Below, in pieces: positions 57,401-64,000 of a DNA stretch of 64,000 bases. Under the pieces are notes generated by a model. The model was not told where the DNA came from. It made no database searches and saw only the letters and a list, made by a program, of their open reading frames with translations. The position numbers were made by a program, and so were the translations under genes. The stretch's first letter is position 1, and every line of letters begins with the position of its first letter. The DNA comes from Pirellulaceae bacterium (GTDB lineage: Bacteria; Planctomycetota; Planctomycetia; Pirellulales; Pirellulaceae): positions 310,001-374,000 of the forward strand of contig JAQWSU010000045.1 of assembly GCA_029243025.1 (NCBI GenBank), read 5' to 3'.

Positions 57401-57507
57401 ACACTTACGCAATCGAAGCATTAAAGATTGGTCAACCAACCAAGATTGTCGTGCAACGAAAGGGCAAACGACTCAAGCTCGAAGTCACGCCCGGCTCGAG
57501 AAATTAG
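54454..57507 (+). CDS. exported TolB-like propeller / M28 metallopeptidase / PDZ protein
   Basis: A 1017-residue protein with a signal peptide (LQLCLILACLGVLSNPSTA). Domains in order: a TolB/WD40-like propeller (about 50-375; AEASWSPDGQHIVFASNRN, GGPFFSHDGKRICWR), a PA-like insert (about 500-660) in an M28 aminopeptidase (about 400-930), and a C-terminal PDZ domain (about 945-1015). The M28 metal ligands are complete: His687 in GAHIDHLG, Asp714/Asp715 in GADDNASG, Glu753-755 in WSGEEEG, Asp810 in NMDMVGR, and His879 in HEDYHTP. It should be an active zinc aminopeptidase on peptides outside the cytoplasm. A tandem 21-base duplication lies between the Glu and Asp ligands. Confidence 0.9.
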   Translation: MLTQQPTVQYPLQLCLILACLGVLSNPSTAQHPDQPESTNSIDSAEQEGQLLSGTRQLTFEGRRAGEGYFSQDGSKMVFQSERDTKNPFFQIYLLDFETGDVDRVSPGHGKTTCGWIHPSGKEVLFASTHEDDKAVAKQQEELEFRESGKERRYSWDYDENYDLFSYDTDSQEYTNLTSTKGYDAEASWSPDGQHIVFASNRNAYQQDLTPTQRERFKMDPASMIDLYLMNADGSNVQQLTNVEGYDGGPFFSHDGKRICWRRFSPDGATAEIMSMNTDGGDVRTLTRLGAMSWAPYYHPSGQYLIFATNVHGFGNFELYLVDSEGKREPTRVTYTDGFDGLPVFTPDGKQLAWTTNRTRGKQSQIFLSDWDHDAALARLGLSRNDSPGTDVSVAADAAADSSRITTATCNPEDILRHVGYLCRPELNGRRTGTRGELLATAYVAAYMDQLDLRPAGDDDGWFQCFEFASGVALGKDNQLKAGDLSYQLEKDWTPLGFSKVGPVNKAPVVFAGYGIVAPSDDGQAEYDSFVHLDVKDKWIMVFRFMPEDISPERRQHLASHSSLRFKAMTARERGARGLIVVSGPTSGVKNQLASFRFDGSLAGSGLPVISVSDQVADSWLKSTGKSLKDLQTKLDSGDPQMGFEVEGVQVTANIDIEQIEHQGRNVLGRLQVGEQPSKQIVIVGAHIDHLGSGPSSSSLARDDEQQGVHWGADDNASGVAAMLEVAQWLSSLKEANQLPIKRDIIFAAWSGEEEGLIGSSHFAKTFQLPSHDHHAHALAGDPHALAGDPHAGPEAPSLYPTIAACINMDMVGRLDKKLILQGVGSSSVWKGEIERRNAVTGLPITIQNDSFIPTDASTFFIRGVPILSAFTGSHEDYHTPRDTPDKLNYDGNAQIAKFMGLVTRSIASRDDAPDYVSQERPKETRANLRAYLGTIPDYAESDVKGLQISGVAKKGPAALAGLKGGDVIVELAGRKIENIYDYTYAIEALKIGQPTKIVVQRKGKRLKLEVTPGSRN
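56782..56828 (+). repeat. 21-base in-frame tandem duplication in the M28 domain
   Basis: The unit CATGCGCTGGCTGGAGATCC plus T (21 bases) stands at 56782-56802 and 56803-56823 with a partial third copy of five bases; the protein gains HALAGDP twice (about residues 777-790) in a loop between two metal-ligand segments. Confidence 0.9.
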
Positions 57508-57514
57508 AAACAAA

Positions 57515-57540
57515 CAGGCAGCCGATCAAACGACTGCCTG
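57515..57540. terminator. bidirectional hairpin between convergent genes
   Basis: Inverted repeat CAGGCAG (57515-57521) / CTGCCTG (57534-57540) with 12 bases between, in the 58-base gap between the M28 gene and the converging lipoprotein gene. No T run follows on either strand, so termination strength is doubtful. Confidence 0.4.
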
Positions 57541-57565
57541 ATGATAGGCTAAGCCATATTCATGC

Positions 57566-58192
57566 CTAGCGTTGTAGACCTGGGCGTTGCGCTTGTCGGA
57601 TTTGACTCGGCTCGTTTCGCCTCGCAATCTCAGCATCGACCGCATTCCGCTTTTGCTGTGCATCTAAGGGATCCTCAAAGTTGAGAATCAAGGGATCTTG
57701 ATCTTCGAAGACCCGCGTGGCCATCCCAGCAATCGCCCAACCCGAATCTTCCTTCCGCAAAATCCAAACAATCTCATAGGTCTGTTCTTGTCCACTCTCG
57801 TCCTTGTCTGTCCAAGTACAGAGGACGTGAGCTCCACTCTGCTGTTTACCAAAATACTCGACCTCGTCGACATTGAATTTTGCAGTTGGGCTTCCGGGAG
57901 GCTTAATCGCAGCCTGAGTACGTTGCATTTCAGCCTGTGCAACCTTGGTCAGCATTGATGTGGCGAGCGCCTCATCACCACTTTTCAACGCATCAAGGAA
58001 GCTCGATACAGCCAAATCGGGCGCCGCGGGAAGATTCGTCGAAGTCGTGACTGTCGACTCACCTTGAGAAGCGGGCGCTTGGGCCGTCGTCGCATTGCCG
58101 TCTCCCGAATCGGCCGGTTTGCAACCAAAATTGGCGAGAAGCACCGCACAGGCGGCAAACAAAACAGTTTTACTTGTTGGGGGCAACAGCAT
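57566..58192 (-). CDS. lipoprotein of unknown function
   Basis: Start at ATG 58192 (GGAGG nine bases upstream) instead of the frame's first ATG, because a lipoprotein signal follows directly: VLFAACAVLLANFGC with the lipid-bearing Cys24. The 208-residue protein has a Ser/Thr/Gly/Ala-rich linker and then a domain of about 110 residues (LAVSSFLDALKSGDEALATSMLTKVAQAEMQ; VLCTWTDKDESGQEQTYEIVWILRKEDSGWAIAG) with the look of an NTF2-like fold. It ends in an Arg/Gln-rich tail. No partner in the neighbourhood is evident; 152 bases downstream of the KAP-like gene. Confidence 0.72.
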   Translation of the reverse strand: MLLPPTSKTVLFAACAVLLANFGCKPADSGDGNATTAQAPASQGESTVTTSTNLPAAPDLAVSSFLDALKSGDEALATSMLTKVAQAEMQRTQAAIKPPGSPTAKFNVDEVEYFGKQQSGAHVLCTWTDKDESGQEQTYEIVWILRKEDSGWAIAGMATRVFEDQDPLILNFEDPLDAQQKRNAVDAEIARRNEPSQIRQAQRPGLQR

Positions 58193-58343
58193 AGTCGGGC
58201 CTCCATTTCCCGAATCCAATGTCTCGCGATAAGCTCCTGCTCGAAGAAACGCTCTCATCAAGCCGAGTTGGGGCGAAGTGTGCCAAGAACCCCCCGGAAC
58301 GTCAAGACGGATTCATCCGTAAAATCGGTTACCGTGCCAGCAG

Positions 58344-59831
58344 CTAAAAATCGGCCATTTCTCGCTCATAGAGAGCAAGTTCTGATTCGAAGCGATCTTT
58401 GGGAATTTTCCAATGCGGATCGTCATCCGTGTAAGCGTTGCAGTGAGCCACGAGCAATCGATAGAGGAATTTATGCAGATGTCGTGGTACGCGCAACGAT
58501 CGGAAGCCATCGAGTAGGCGTGCGTGGGTGATCGAATCATCGAACAAATCAGAGATAACTGGTTTCTTTCCGTCTGCTGCACAAGCCCTGAGCCGAGCAT
58601 TGGCAACATCAAAGAGCGCTTCCCCGGTCCAAGCGAGAGATGGCACCATATTTTGCTTATCGAGACGCGCCCGCTGTACGAACTCCCGCCCCTCGCGTTC
58701 GATGAAGTATTTCAACTCGGCTGGCAGCATCATTTTCACGCCAATTCCTGGATGCTTGAGAAACTTGTTGTCCAACATTGGCCAAATCAGTGCTTTCATC
58801 AAGTCAGCCGAACCATTAATCGCATGGGGCTCATCGACTCGGTCGACTAAAACCAAAATACCGCCGAAATCAAGCGCCTCGAGGACCGATTGGAGCTTGC
58901 TGATCAATTCGTAACGATCATCGGACCGTTCATGATTCGGTAGCGGTTGTCCGGCGATTTCCCCCACCGTGAATTGCATTAAAACTTTGCGGAGCGCGTT
59001 GGTCGAACGCGAAATGACACGCAAACCACGATTAATCCCCATCGCGGTTAACAGTCGACTGAAAAACTTCCAGATCCATGGTGACCAACCGATTAGGAGC
59101 ACCAGGAAGTAGACCCAGGTGGGTGTTTTTTCCCAGACTTCCTGCACCTGGGGATTTCCATTGGCGTTCAGAAACAGGGCAAGTGCGGTAATTAGCGTAA
59201 CGACCGAGACCCCCATCCCCAGAATAACTGGCATGCGAGCTTTGAGCGTCCAGAAATGAAGTTTGCGGCGCAGTCGATTCCAACGACTTACAAACGGCTC
59301 ATCTATCGACTGGTCGTAGCAGGCCGCCAACAGCAACAAATCACGCCGCTGATGTCGATCAAGTTTTGACAGATCTTTAATCGGACCATCTGGGTGATGC
59401 TTCTTGAGGACCCGGTTTACGAGGTCGGTGACCCCAAGACTCAGAATCGCATCCATATGATCCCACAACCGCCACGAAGCGAGGGCGCGATCGATTCGTC
59501 TCCGCCGATGCGGTAATCGATTGACGAAATGATCAATGAACGGATTGAAATCATCGTATTGAATCGTGAGCAATCGTTGGCTGGGATGCGTCCGATTAAA
59601 CTCATCTAAGTGCCGAACGATTTGCAGCCGCATGGCCGTTTTACCGGCGCCCTTTTCGCCGAAAACAACGGATGTGGACGGTTCGGCTGGGTCACCGTAA
59701 ATCTTATCCCAGGAGGGATGGTAGGTGTTGTTGATGCAGAAATCCTTGAAGACCGGATCGGACTGCGCGTCCTCTTCTGCAAACGGATTGCGACCAATGC
59801 CGTAGTGGTCCAAAAAATTTTGAATATTCAT
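58344..59831 (-). CDS. KAP-like P-loop NTPase with inserted membrane helices
   Basis: A 495-residue protein with Walker A GEKGAGKT at 58-65 and a Walker B-like strand GGILVLVDRVDE at 323-334. Two membrane helices (about 200-222 and 237-256) lie between them, that is, within the P-loop domain. This placement is the mark of KAP-family NTPases, which are anchored to the membrane with the ATPase domain in the cytosol. N-terminal GIGRNPFAEEDAQ resembles the start of several planctomycete KAP/ORC-like ATPases. A C-terminal helical region (about 400-495) may be a substrate-binding lid. Cellular role unknown. Confidence 0.8.
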   Translation of the reverse strand: MNIQNFLDHYGIGRNPFAEEDAQSDPVFKDFCINNTYHPSWDKIYGDPAEPSTSVVFGEKGAGKTAMRLQIVRHLDEFNRTHPSQRLLTIQYDDFNPFIDHFVNRLPHRRRRIDRALASWRLWDHMDAILSLGVTDLVNRVLKKHHPDGPIKDLSKLDRHQRRDLLLLAACYDQSIDEPFVSRWNRLRRKLHFWTLKARMPVILGMGVSVVTLITALALFLNANGNPQVQEVWEKTPTWVYFLVLLIGWSPWIWKFFSRLLTAMGINRGLRVISRSTNALRKVLMQFTVGEIAGQPLPNHERSDDRYELISKLQSVLEALDFGGILVLVDRVDEPHAINGSADLMKALIWPMLDNKFLKHPGIGVKMMLPAELKYFIEREGREFVQRARLDKQNMVPSLAWTGEALFDVANARLRACAADGKKPVISDLFDDSITHARLLDGFRSLRVPRHLHKFLYRLLVAHCNAYTDDDPHWKIPKDRFESELALYEREMADF

Positions 59832-60020
59832 CCGACCCTATACCAGAATTGTGCCCCCGTTTGATCGGACGCAGGACACACGGGAAAGAAACCTTAGAGC
59901 GATTTATCAGTGCGAACGGATCGAGCATCACAATGCGACGCCGCCCTCGACTCTTCTCCGGACAACCATCTAGTATAGCCCACTCTTCGACTTGACCACC
60001 GAAAGGATCAGAACTGCCAG

Positions 60021-60566
60021 CTAGTTTGATTTGATGCTGTTGATCATCTGCTGGAATGCTTTTTCATTTGCCGAAATGGTCGCGGCTGGGCCATAAAACT
60101 TGAGGAAATAGAGCCCCCCCGATTTCATCTCAACGATCGCACCAAGCATGCGGTAATCGGCTCGTTTTGTGGCTGGCGCAAACGGACCTCGACGGTCATT
60201 ATAGGTACCCCGAAGATCGATCTGATGGACCTTCATTCCGTTAACCTGACTGTCCTTGACTACCTTCTTCACACCCGCTGCGTCAAACTGGCCAACCCAT
60301 CGAGCAAGATTATCCTTTACCGACCCACCCGCCGCCATCATCGTCAAACGACCGGCAATCGAGTCTCCCGCTTTCGCCGGTGCACTGTACTCGTGCTCAA
60401 TAATCCGCACGGAAGGCTGCTTGCTATCCCACTGGCCGGGTACCTGCAGCGATACGGCACCGTTGGCTCCCTGTACCGGTTTACTCTCCGCAGCTGTCAA
60501 CCCACTCGCCAAACCATGGAACACCCAACCACCCAGCAACAGTCCCGTCATTACAGCAGCACGCAT
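60021..60566 (-). CDS. small exported protein of unknown function
   Basis: A 181-residue protein with a signal peptide (VMTGLLLGGWVFHGLASGLTA, cut near AAESK). The mature part is beta-rich: VSLQVPGQWDSKQPSVRIIEHEY, GRLTMMAAGGSVKDNLARWVGQF, GVKKVVKDSQVNGMKVHQIDLRG and YFLKFYGPAATISANEKAFQQM. The last helix pattern (EKAFQQMINSI) is typical of small MoxR-neighbourhood or PsbP-like lipid-free proteins in planctomycetes. Position 24 bases downstream of the GYF-domain gene on the same strand suggests co-transcription. No firm family. Confidence 0.7.
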   Translation of the reverse strand: MRAAVMTGLLLGGWVFHGLASGLTAAESKPVQGANGAVSLQVPGQWDSKQPSVRIIEHEYSAPAKAGDSIAGRLTMMAAGGSVKDNLARWVGQFDAAGVKKVVKDSQVNGMKVHQIDLRGTYNDRRGPFAPATKRADYRMLGAIVEMKSGGLYFLKFYGPAATISANEKAFQQMINSIKSN

Positions 60567-60590
60567 CGTAACCTTCCTTTCAATCGGTGA

Positions 60591-61475
60591 CTAATTCATA
60601 ACTTGTACGACGTAAATGAGAGCGGCAAACAGGATCACGCAAGCCACAATCAATGATCCCACCAGCGGTAACGTCATTTTGGTCGATTTACGTTTCCGAT
60701 GAATCTCCGTAGACGCAACCACGCTCGGCTGAGTCACGATTCGAGGAACCTCCGCCAAGGCGGCGTGACTCCCCGGGGTTAACAAGCCGGAAAAAGTACT
60801 GCCTGCTGACTGCCACTCCGGCCATCCTTCTCGCCAAACGAGCGAATCAATCGTGACTCGTCCTTCGGCAATCCAGCTCCGCATGATATCGCCAGAAGCC
60901 GGACCGAACTGACCACCTGACGGTGGTCGAACGTACCAAACCGCATGCGGCGCCTCGCTGATCGGATCTACCGTCGCTGCCGGTGTCGAACGGTCCAACT
61001 CTGCTCCTTCAGTCATAACCTGAGGCGTTCCAACGGCCTCCGGTATCTTGGCAACTTCCCTGCCGTGGGGCTCCGCACGAATTCGCAAATCTAGACCAGA
61101 GGGGTCTGCTTTTTGCCGAAGTTCGGCTCCAAAACCCACATCATCAACGGGGTCACGCCCCACGGGGTTAACGGCAGGTTGATTCGCATTGCCCGCGATT
61201 TTGGCTGCAGATACGCCTGGAAGAGCAGCATCACCCGATTTGGATTGTGTGGGCGGATGTCGCTCCGTGGCCGCCTTGATCTGCTCTTTCCCAAGCGCCA
61301 CCCCTGGATCGACGGACACCTCTTCGTCTGATTGGACATTTTTGACCAGATCTGAATCAGATTCTGCGGGAATCTGGAATTTCGCCCCGCATTTGGGACA
61401 GATCCCACGTTTTCCGGCCAAGAATTCTTTGACGTTCAGTCTGTGGCCACTCGGACACCGAAAGCGAATACCCAT
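60591..61475 (-). CDS. zinc-ribbon / GYF-like / membrane-anchor protein
   Basis: Start at ATG 61475, where MGIRFRCPSGHRLNVKEFLAG begins a zinc-ribbon-like module (C7 and CPKC at about 29-32); the frame is open 31 codons upstream. The 294-residue protein then has a low-complexity linker (about 45-170), a GYF_2-like domain (about 180-235; WYVRPPSGGQFGPASGDIMRSW with VWREGWPEWQ), and a C-terminal membrane helix (about 270-290, LVGSLIVACVILFAALIYVV). GYF_2 domains usually bind proline-rich peptides or lipids; here the domain would face the cytosol at the membrane. Partner unknown. Confidence 0.82.
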   Translation of the reverse strand: MGIRFRCPSGHRLNVKEFLAGKRGICPKCGAKFQIPAESDSDLVKNVQSDEEVSVDPGVALGKEQIKAATERHPPTQSKSGDAALPGVSAAKIAGNANQPAVNPVGRDPVDDVGFGAELRQKADPSGLDLRIRAEPHGREVAKIPEAVGTPQVMTEGAELDRSTPAATVDPISEAPHAVWYVRPPSGGQFGPASGDIMRSWIAEGRVTIDSLVWREGWPEWQSAGSTFSGLLTPGSHAALAEVPRIVTQPSVVASTEIHRKRKSTKMTLPLVGSLIVACVILFAALIYVVQVMN

Positions 61476-61927
61476 CTTTGGTTCTCTGTCCAATCGCTGA
61501 TTCGGGGTGAACGCATCCTCGAGCGTGCACCGACGGGAAGGCAAAAAAGGGGTAACACTTTTATTCAAATTAACTTATATTATAGGAGTCTACTATGGGT
61601 AGAGGTAGTTAGTCTGCACATTCGCGACCTGTTTCCTCCCCGCAAACCGACTGAAATAGCGGCTGCTAATTAAGACGTTCCTGCTCAATTTACCGACCAA
61701 ACAATGTCCACATGCCCTGATTTGGCCTGAGGATACGCAGCTATCGGCTCTCTCGCTTTGGATCAACCGGTAATTTCGATTCGAGCCCGATTCCATTGCT
61801 AATTTCACTTGCCCATCGCTTAGATCCAAGACATTTTTAAGGGTGGCTTGCTTGCGGCAGCGAACCCTCTGAGCAAGATCTGTCGAACAACACCCCAGAA
61901 ATTAGATAAGACCCAGGAAATTCTGAA
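61476..61927. other. 452-base gap between divergent genes
   Basis: No gene. The minus-strand TATAAT at 61579-61584 is the only good promoter element. The rest (61600-61927) holds short shadow frames and an AT-rich patch around 61560-61590. Confidence 0.45.
61579..61584 (-). promoter_or_regulatory. -10 box for the zinc-ribbon/GYF gene
   Basis: Perfect TATAAT on the minus strand (61584-61579), 104 bases before the start codon at 61475; no good -35 is seen at the expected distance (TACCTC at best). Confidence 0.4.
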
Positions 61928-62533
61928 ATGGACCGGATTGAACATCGCCACAACGATGAGTACGAAGGCCCCATCGAAATCGCGTTGGTTGGCGATTTGA
62001 CGGATAATGAAGGCGAGCTGACCGATCGTTTGCTGGCTGTACCTCCCAACGGAGAATGCACGCTTTTCATCGATTCCCCAGGTGGCAGCCCGTACTGCGC
62101 AATCGCCCTCACCACCTTGATTCGCCTCCGTGGCATTCGAGCGACGGGCATTGTAACGGGCGAATGCTCATCGGCGACCTTGTGGCCCTTTGCAGCTTGC
62201 GAGCGTCGGATCGTGACTCCGTTCAGCGTGCTCCTATTCCACCCGATGAAGTGGCAGAGCGAAGAACACGTGGGTTTGCAAGAAGCGGCAGAGTGGGCTC
62301 GACACTTCGGCTCGTTAGAAGGCGACATGGACCGTCTTTTGTCGGACCTACTGGAAGTCGACTCTAAACTGCTGGATGACTGGATTAACCCAGGGCGATA
62401 TGTGTCCGGACGCGAATTCGCCGAAGCAGGACTTGCCGAGCTAATCACACTCGAACAAATCACTCGCAAGCCGCCGGCAGCAAGCAACGGGACCAAGGTT
62501 ACCGCCGCCAAAACTAGCAGCCACACCTCCTGA
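61928..62533 (+). CDS. ClpP-like serine protease family protein, catalytic Asp replaced
   Basis: A 201-residue protein of the ClpP/crotonase fold: LTDRLLAVPPNGECTLFIDSPGGSPYCAIAL matches the ClpP strand and glycine loop, VTGECSSATLWPFAAC carries the serine of the nucleophile motif, and VLLFHPMKW the histidine. In the region of the catalytic aspartate (MDRDNFMS in ClpP) it has INPGRYVSGREFAEAGLAELI, in which Asp is not kept. It is thus probably a ClpP paralogue of weak or no activity, perhaps a mixed-ring or regulatory subunit as in organisms with ClpR-type subunits, or a separate protease with another third residue. No clpX gene is nearby. Confidence 0.83.
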   Translation: MDRIEHRHNDEYEGPIEIALVGDLTDNEGELTDRLLAVPPNGECTLFIDSPGGSPYCAIALTTLIRLRGIRATGIVTGECSSATLWPFAACERRIVTPFSVLLFHPMKWQSEEHVGLQEAAEWARHFGSLEGDMDRLLSDLLEVDSKLLDDWINPGRYVSGREFAEAGLAELITLEQITRKPPAASNGTKVTAAKTSSHTS

Positions 62534-62569
62534 TGCTGGCGGGTCAGACGACTGCTCGATAATCAGCAA

Positions 62570-63535
62570 TCACGCTCGGTATAACTCATGGCAATCGCTG
62601 CAACTTTTTTGCATCTTTCCCGCCGATTCACGCGCCCCGCCATAGTCCTCTCGTTTCACCGCATCGACGATCTCTAACGCCGCATCTTTCAGTTGGCGAC
62701 AATAAGCAACGTAGTCATCGTCATCCGCATCGACCATTCCTTCTCGTGTCAGCACTTCAGCCATACTAGCCATGAGCTGTCCCTCACGAACGATGCGCTC
62801 ACGCTCTTTTTTGAATTCCTGTTCCGAGGCAAGCCACGACGCCAAACGGTCTTGTTGAGACTGCTTAATCCGCATCATCAGCGGTGCACGCTCGCAAATT
62901 GCAGACCAACCGGCATCGGTGTCAGTGGCATCGGTGTCAGCGGCGAGAGTCGATCCACCCACCAAATCTTGAAAATCGATTTGACGCTGTTTTGTTTCCC
63001 GATATACCCCAGTTGTGCCGATTTTTGCATTCTTGGCGGTATGAGCCATTCGATCTCGAGCAATGCGAGCCGACTTCTTCCAACGCACTTCCCCATCGTA
63101 CTGGTCGACGATGGCAAACAACATGGCGGCGGCAGTCAAATCGATTCGCGCTTGTCGGTAGCCTAGCCCCTTAAAATGACCTGCTGAGGTGAGTGATTGA
63201 TCTAGGCGAAGCTTGATCGCTTTCACTTCATCCTCGATGGTTGACGGAGAAACGATGGCACTCCATGCGAACGAGCCGGCCACTTGGTTTGCTTCCCCTG
63301 TCGGAGACTTGACGGTCTGGCCGTCGGTTGCCCCAGCTCGTGTCGACCGGCGGGGGCGTGAACCGAGCAAACCTTCCGCAAAAGCGTCGTCGAAGAAAAT
63401 ACCAGCGGCACCCTGTTCAAAACGGGGATATCGAGCGCGAGGCTCCTGCGGTTTTTGAGTTTGCCCCCACAACAGCGCAAAACTGACAAACATGCCAAGC
63501 CCAATCGCAATGCTGGCAACAAACGACTGTTTCAT
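62570..63535 (-). CDS. exported protein with C-terminal CxxCH haem motif
   Basis: Start at ATG 63535, where a signal peptide begins (SFVASIAIGLGMFVSFALLWG); the frame is open farther upstream. The 321-residue protein is mostly helical and ends with KSCSDCHELYRA, so a single haem c site CSDCH stands seven residues from the terminus, as in cytochrome c'-type or DUF3365-like haem proteins. A 15-base tandem repeat (62913-62942) encodes the ATDTD repeat in the middle. Probably a periplasmic cytochrome-like protein; its redox partner is unknown, though the ApbE-like gene beside it (flavin transfer) points to a redox neighbourhood. Confidence 0.8.
   Translation of the reverse strand: MKQSFVASIAIGLGMFVSFALLWGQTQKPQEPRARYPRFEQGAAGIFFDDAFAEGLLGSRPRRSTRAGATDGQTVKSPTGEANQVAGSFAWSAIVSPSTIEDEVKAIKLRLDQSLTSAGHFKGLGYRQARIDLTAAAMLFAIVDQYDGEVRWKKSARIARDRMAHTAKNAKIGTTGVYRETKQRQIDFQDLVGGSTLAADTDATDTDAGWSAICERAPLMMRIKQSQQDRLASWLASEQEFKKERERIVREGQLMASMAEVLTREGMVDADDDDYVAYCRQLKDAALEIVDAVKREDYGGARESAGKMQKSCSDCHELYRA
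62913..62942 (-). repeat. 15-base in-frame tandem repeat in the CxxCH protein gene
   Basis: GCATCGGTGTCAGTG (62913-62927) is followed directly by GCATCGGTGTCAGCG (62928-62942), one mismatch. It encodes repeated Ala-Thr-Asp-Thr-Asp residues. Confidence 0.8.
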
Positions 63536-63613
63536 GGGAAGCCTCAAAATCGACTTGGCGAATATCAAAGGAGCGTCTAAGACCAGTATAGTCAAGTTTG
63601 CGCTTTTCTCGGC

Positions 63614-63619
63614 TATAAT
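63614..63619 (+). promoter_or_regulatory. -10 box for the ApbE-like gene
   Basis: Perfect TATAAT (63614-63619), 46 bases before ATG 63666; the best -35 (GTCAAG, 63591-63596, 17 bases away) is poor. Confidence 0.4.
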
Positions 63620-63665
63620 TGCGTTAATCGTAAGAGCCTCCAGTATCATCACACGATCGAATTCA

Positions 63666-64000
63666 ATGAATCGAAAACCGGATCATTCCACGAGGCGGCA
63701 GTTTCTCACTGGACAATCAGCCGTTGATGCCATTGGCAACCTCGGACAATCCGTCCAGCAGAAGCTTCCAACACCCGCTGGGAGCGATTCGTTAGAAGGG
63801 CGCACCTATCTCGTCCAAATCGGTCGCCGAGCGATGGCGTGTGAATTTGACGTCTACTTGAACGCCGGGGAGCATGAAGCCGCCACCGAATATGCGATCG
63901 AAGCATTGGATTTGATTGAAGAGATCGAAGATCAGTTGAGCGTTTATCGACATCGAAGTGAAGTCAGTCGGCTCAATCTGGTGGCCGCGACTCGACCAGT
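63666..64000 (+). CDS. apbE: FAD:protein FMN transferase (ApbE-like), 3' end outside window
   Basis: The frame from ATG 63666 is open to the last base; about 111 residues are visible. It opens with a twin-arginine-like signal (STRRQFLTGQSA) and continues with the ApbE N-terminal strand-helix: YLVQIGRRAMACEFDVYL, a helix with IEALDLIEEIEDQLSVY and then SEVSRLN, the flavin-binding start of the family. ApbE covalently attaches FMN to proteins such as Nqr/Rnf subunits outside the cytoplasm. The conserved C-terminal residues lie beyond the window, so activity cannot be judged. Confidence 0.87.
   Translation, partial: MNRKPDHSTRRQFLTGQSAVDAIGNLGQSVQQKLPTPAGSDSLEGRTYLVQIGRRAMACEFDVYLNAGEHEAATEYAIEALDLIEEIEDQLSVYRHRSEVSRLNLVAATRP

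Overview
The window looks like chromosomal DNA of a planctomycete, probably Pirellulales-like. The basis is the gene families: a long multi-domain protein joining a DUF1080 glycoside-hydrolase-like domain, ThuA, a PVC-type dehydrogenase propeller and a haem c domain; a DUF6807 (PmoA) protein; a Tat-exported Gfo/Idh/MocA oxidoreductase; PQQ-like propellers; a dockerin plus PEP-CTERM protease; and a MoxR/DUF58/VWA cluster. All of these are common in that phylum. No rRNA, tRNA, CRISPR array, insertion sequence or prophage was seen. Everything rests on reading the sequence; no database search was run.

Layout. 1-7.8 kb: end of a TPR gene, a DUF6807 protein and the 1671-residue fusion. 7.8-9.2 kb (minus): metallo-beta-lactamase/beta-CASP protein. 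9.4-19.0 kb: a Bat-type operon (MoxR, DUF58, small membrane protein, two VWA proteins), then a TPR protein closed by an intrinsic terminator, then a very large exported protein anchored at its C-terminus. 19.1-21.9 kb (minus): acs and an Ap4A-phosphorylase-like gene behind one strong promoter. 22.1-22.5 kb: probable gene ruin. 22.7-27.4 kb: redoxin, exported phosphodiesterase-like protein, an AAA+ regulator with a ruined GAFTGA loop, and a dockerin/PEP-CTERM trypsin-like protease. 27.9-31.3 kb: the classic rpsB-tsf-pyrH-frr cluster. 32.5-37.5 kb: duplicated parvulin-like protein, alaC-type aminotransferase, an intergenic structured RNA candidate and carA. 37.5-41.6 kb: four genes of unknown function, three of them membrane proteins. 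42.0-45.5 kb: circularly permuted ATP-grasp, alpha-E and transglutaminase genes. 45.5-54.1 kb: LRR lipoprotein, Gfo/Idh oxidoreductase, BshB1-like deacetylase, AMP nucleosidase, TPR-redoxin fusion and PQQ propeller. 54.4-64.0 kb: TolB-propeller/M28/PDZ protein, lipoprotein, KAP-like NTPase, small secreted protein, zinc-ribbon/GYF protein, ClpP-like protein, terminal-CxxCH protein, and the start of an ApbE-like gene.

The observations I consider most worth checking are: (1) a minus-strand intrinsic terminator at 36098-36132 with no protein gene feeding it, next to a long rod-like foldable segment (36136-36257), suggesting a small RNA of 6S-like shape; (2) a Gly/Ser/Arg-rich reading frame that continues for about 40 codons after the TPR gene stop at 14922, interrupted only by two UGA codons and ending just before the terminator; (3) the AAA+ protein with a non-canonical GAFTGA loop and a 13-C tract upstream; (4) several short perfect tandem duplications, both in frame in genes and between genes.
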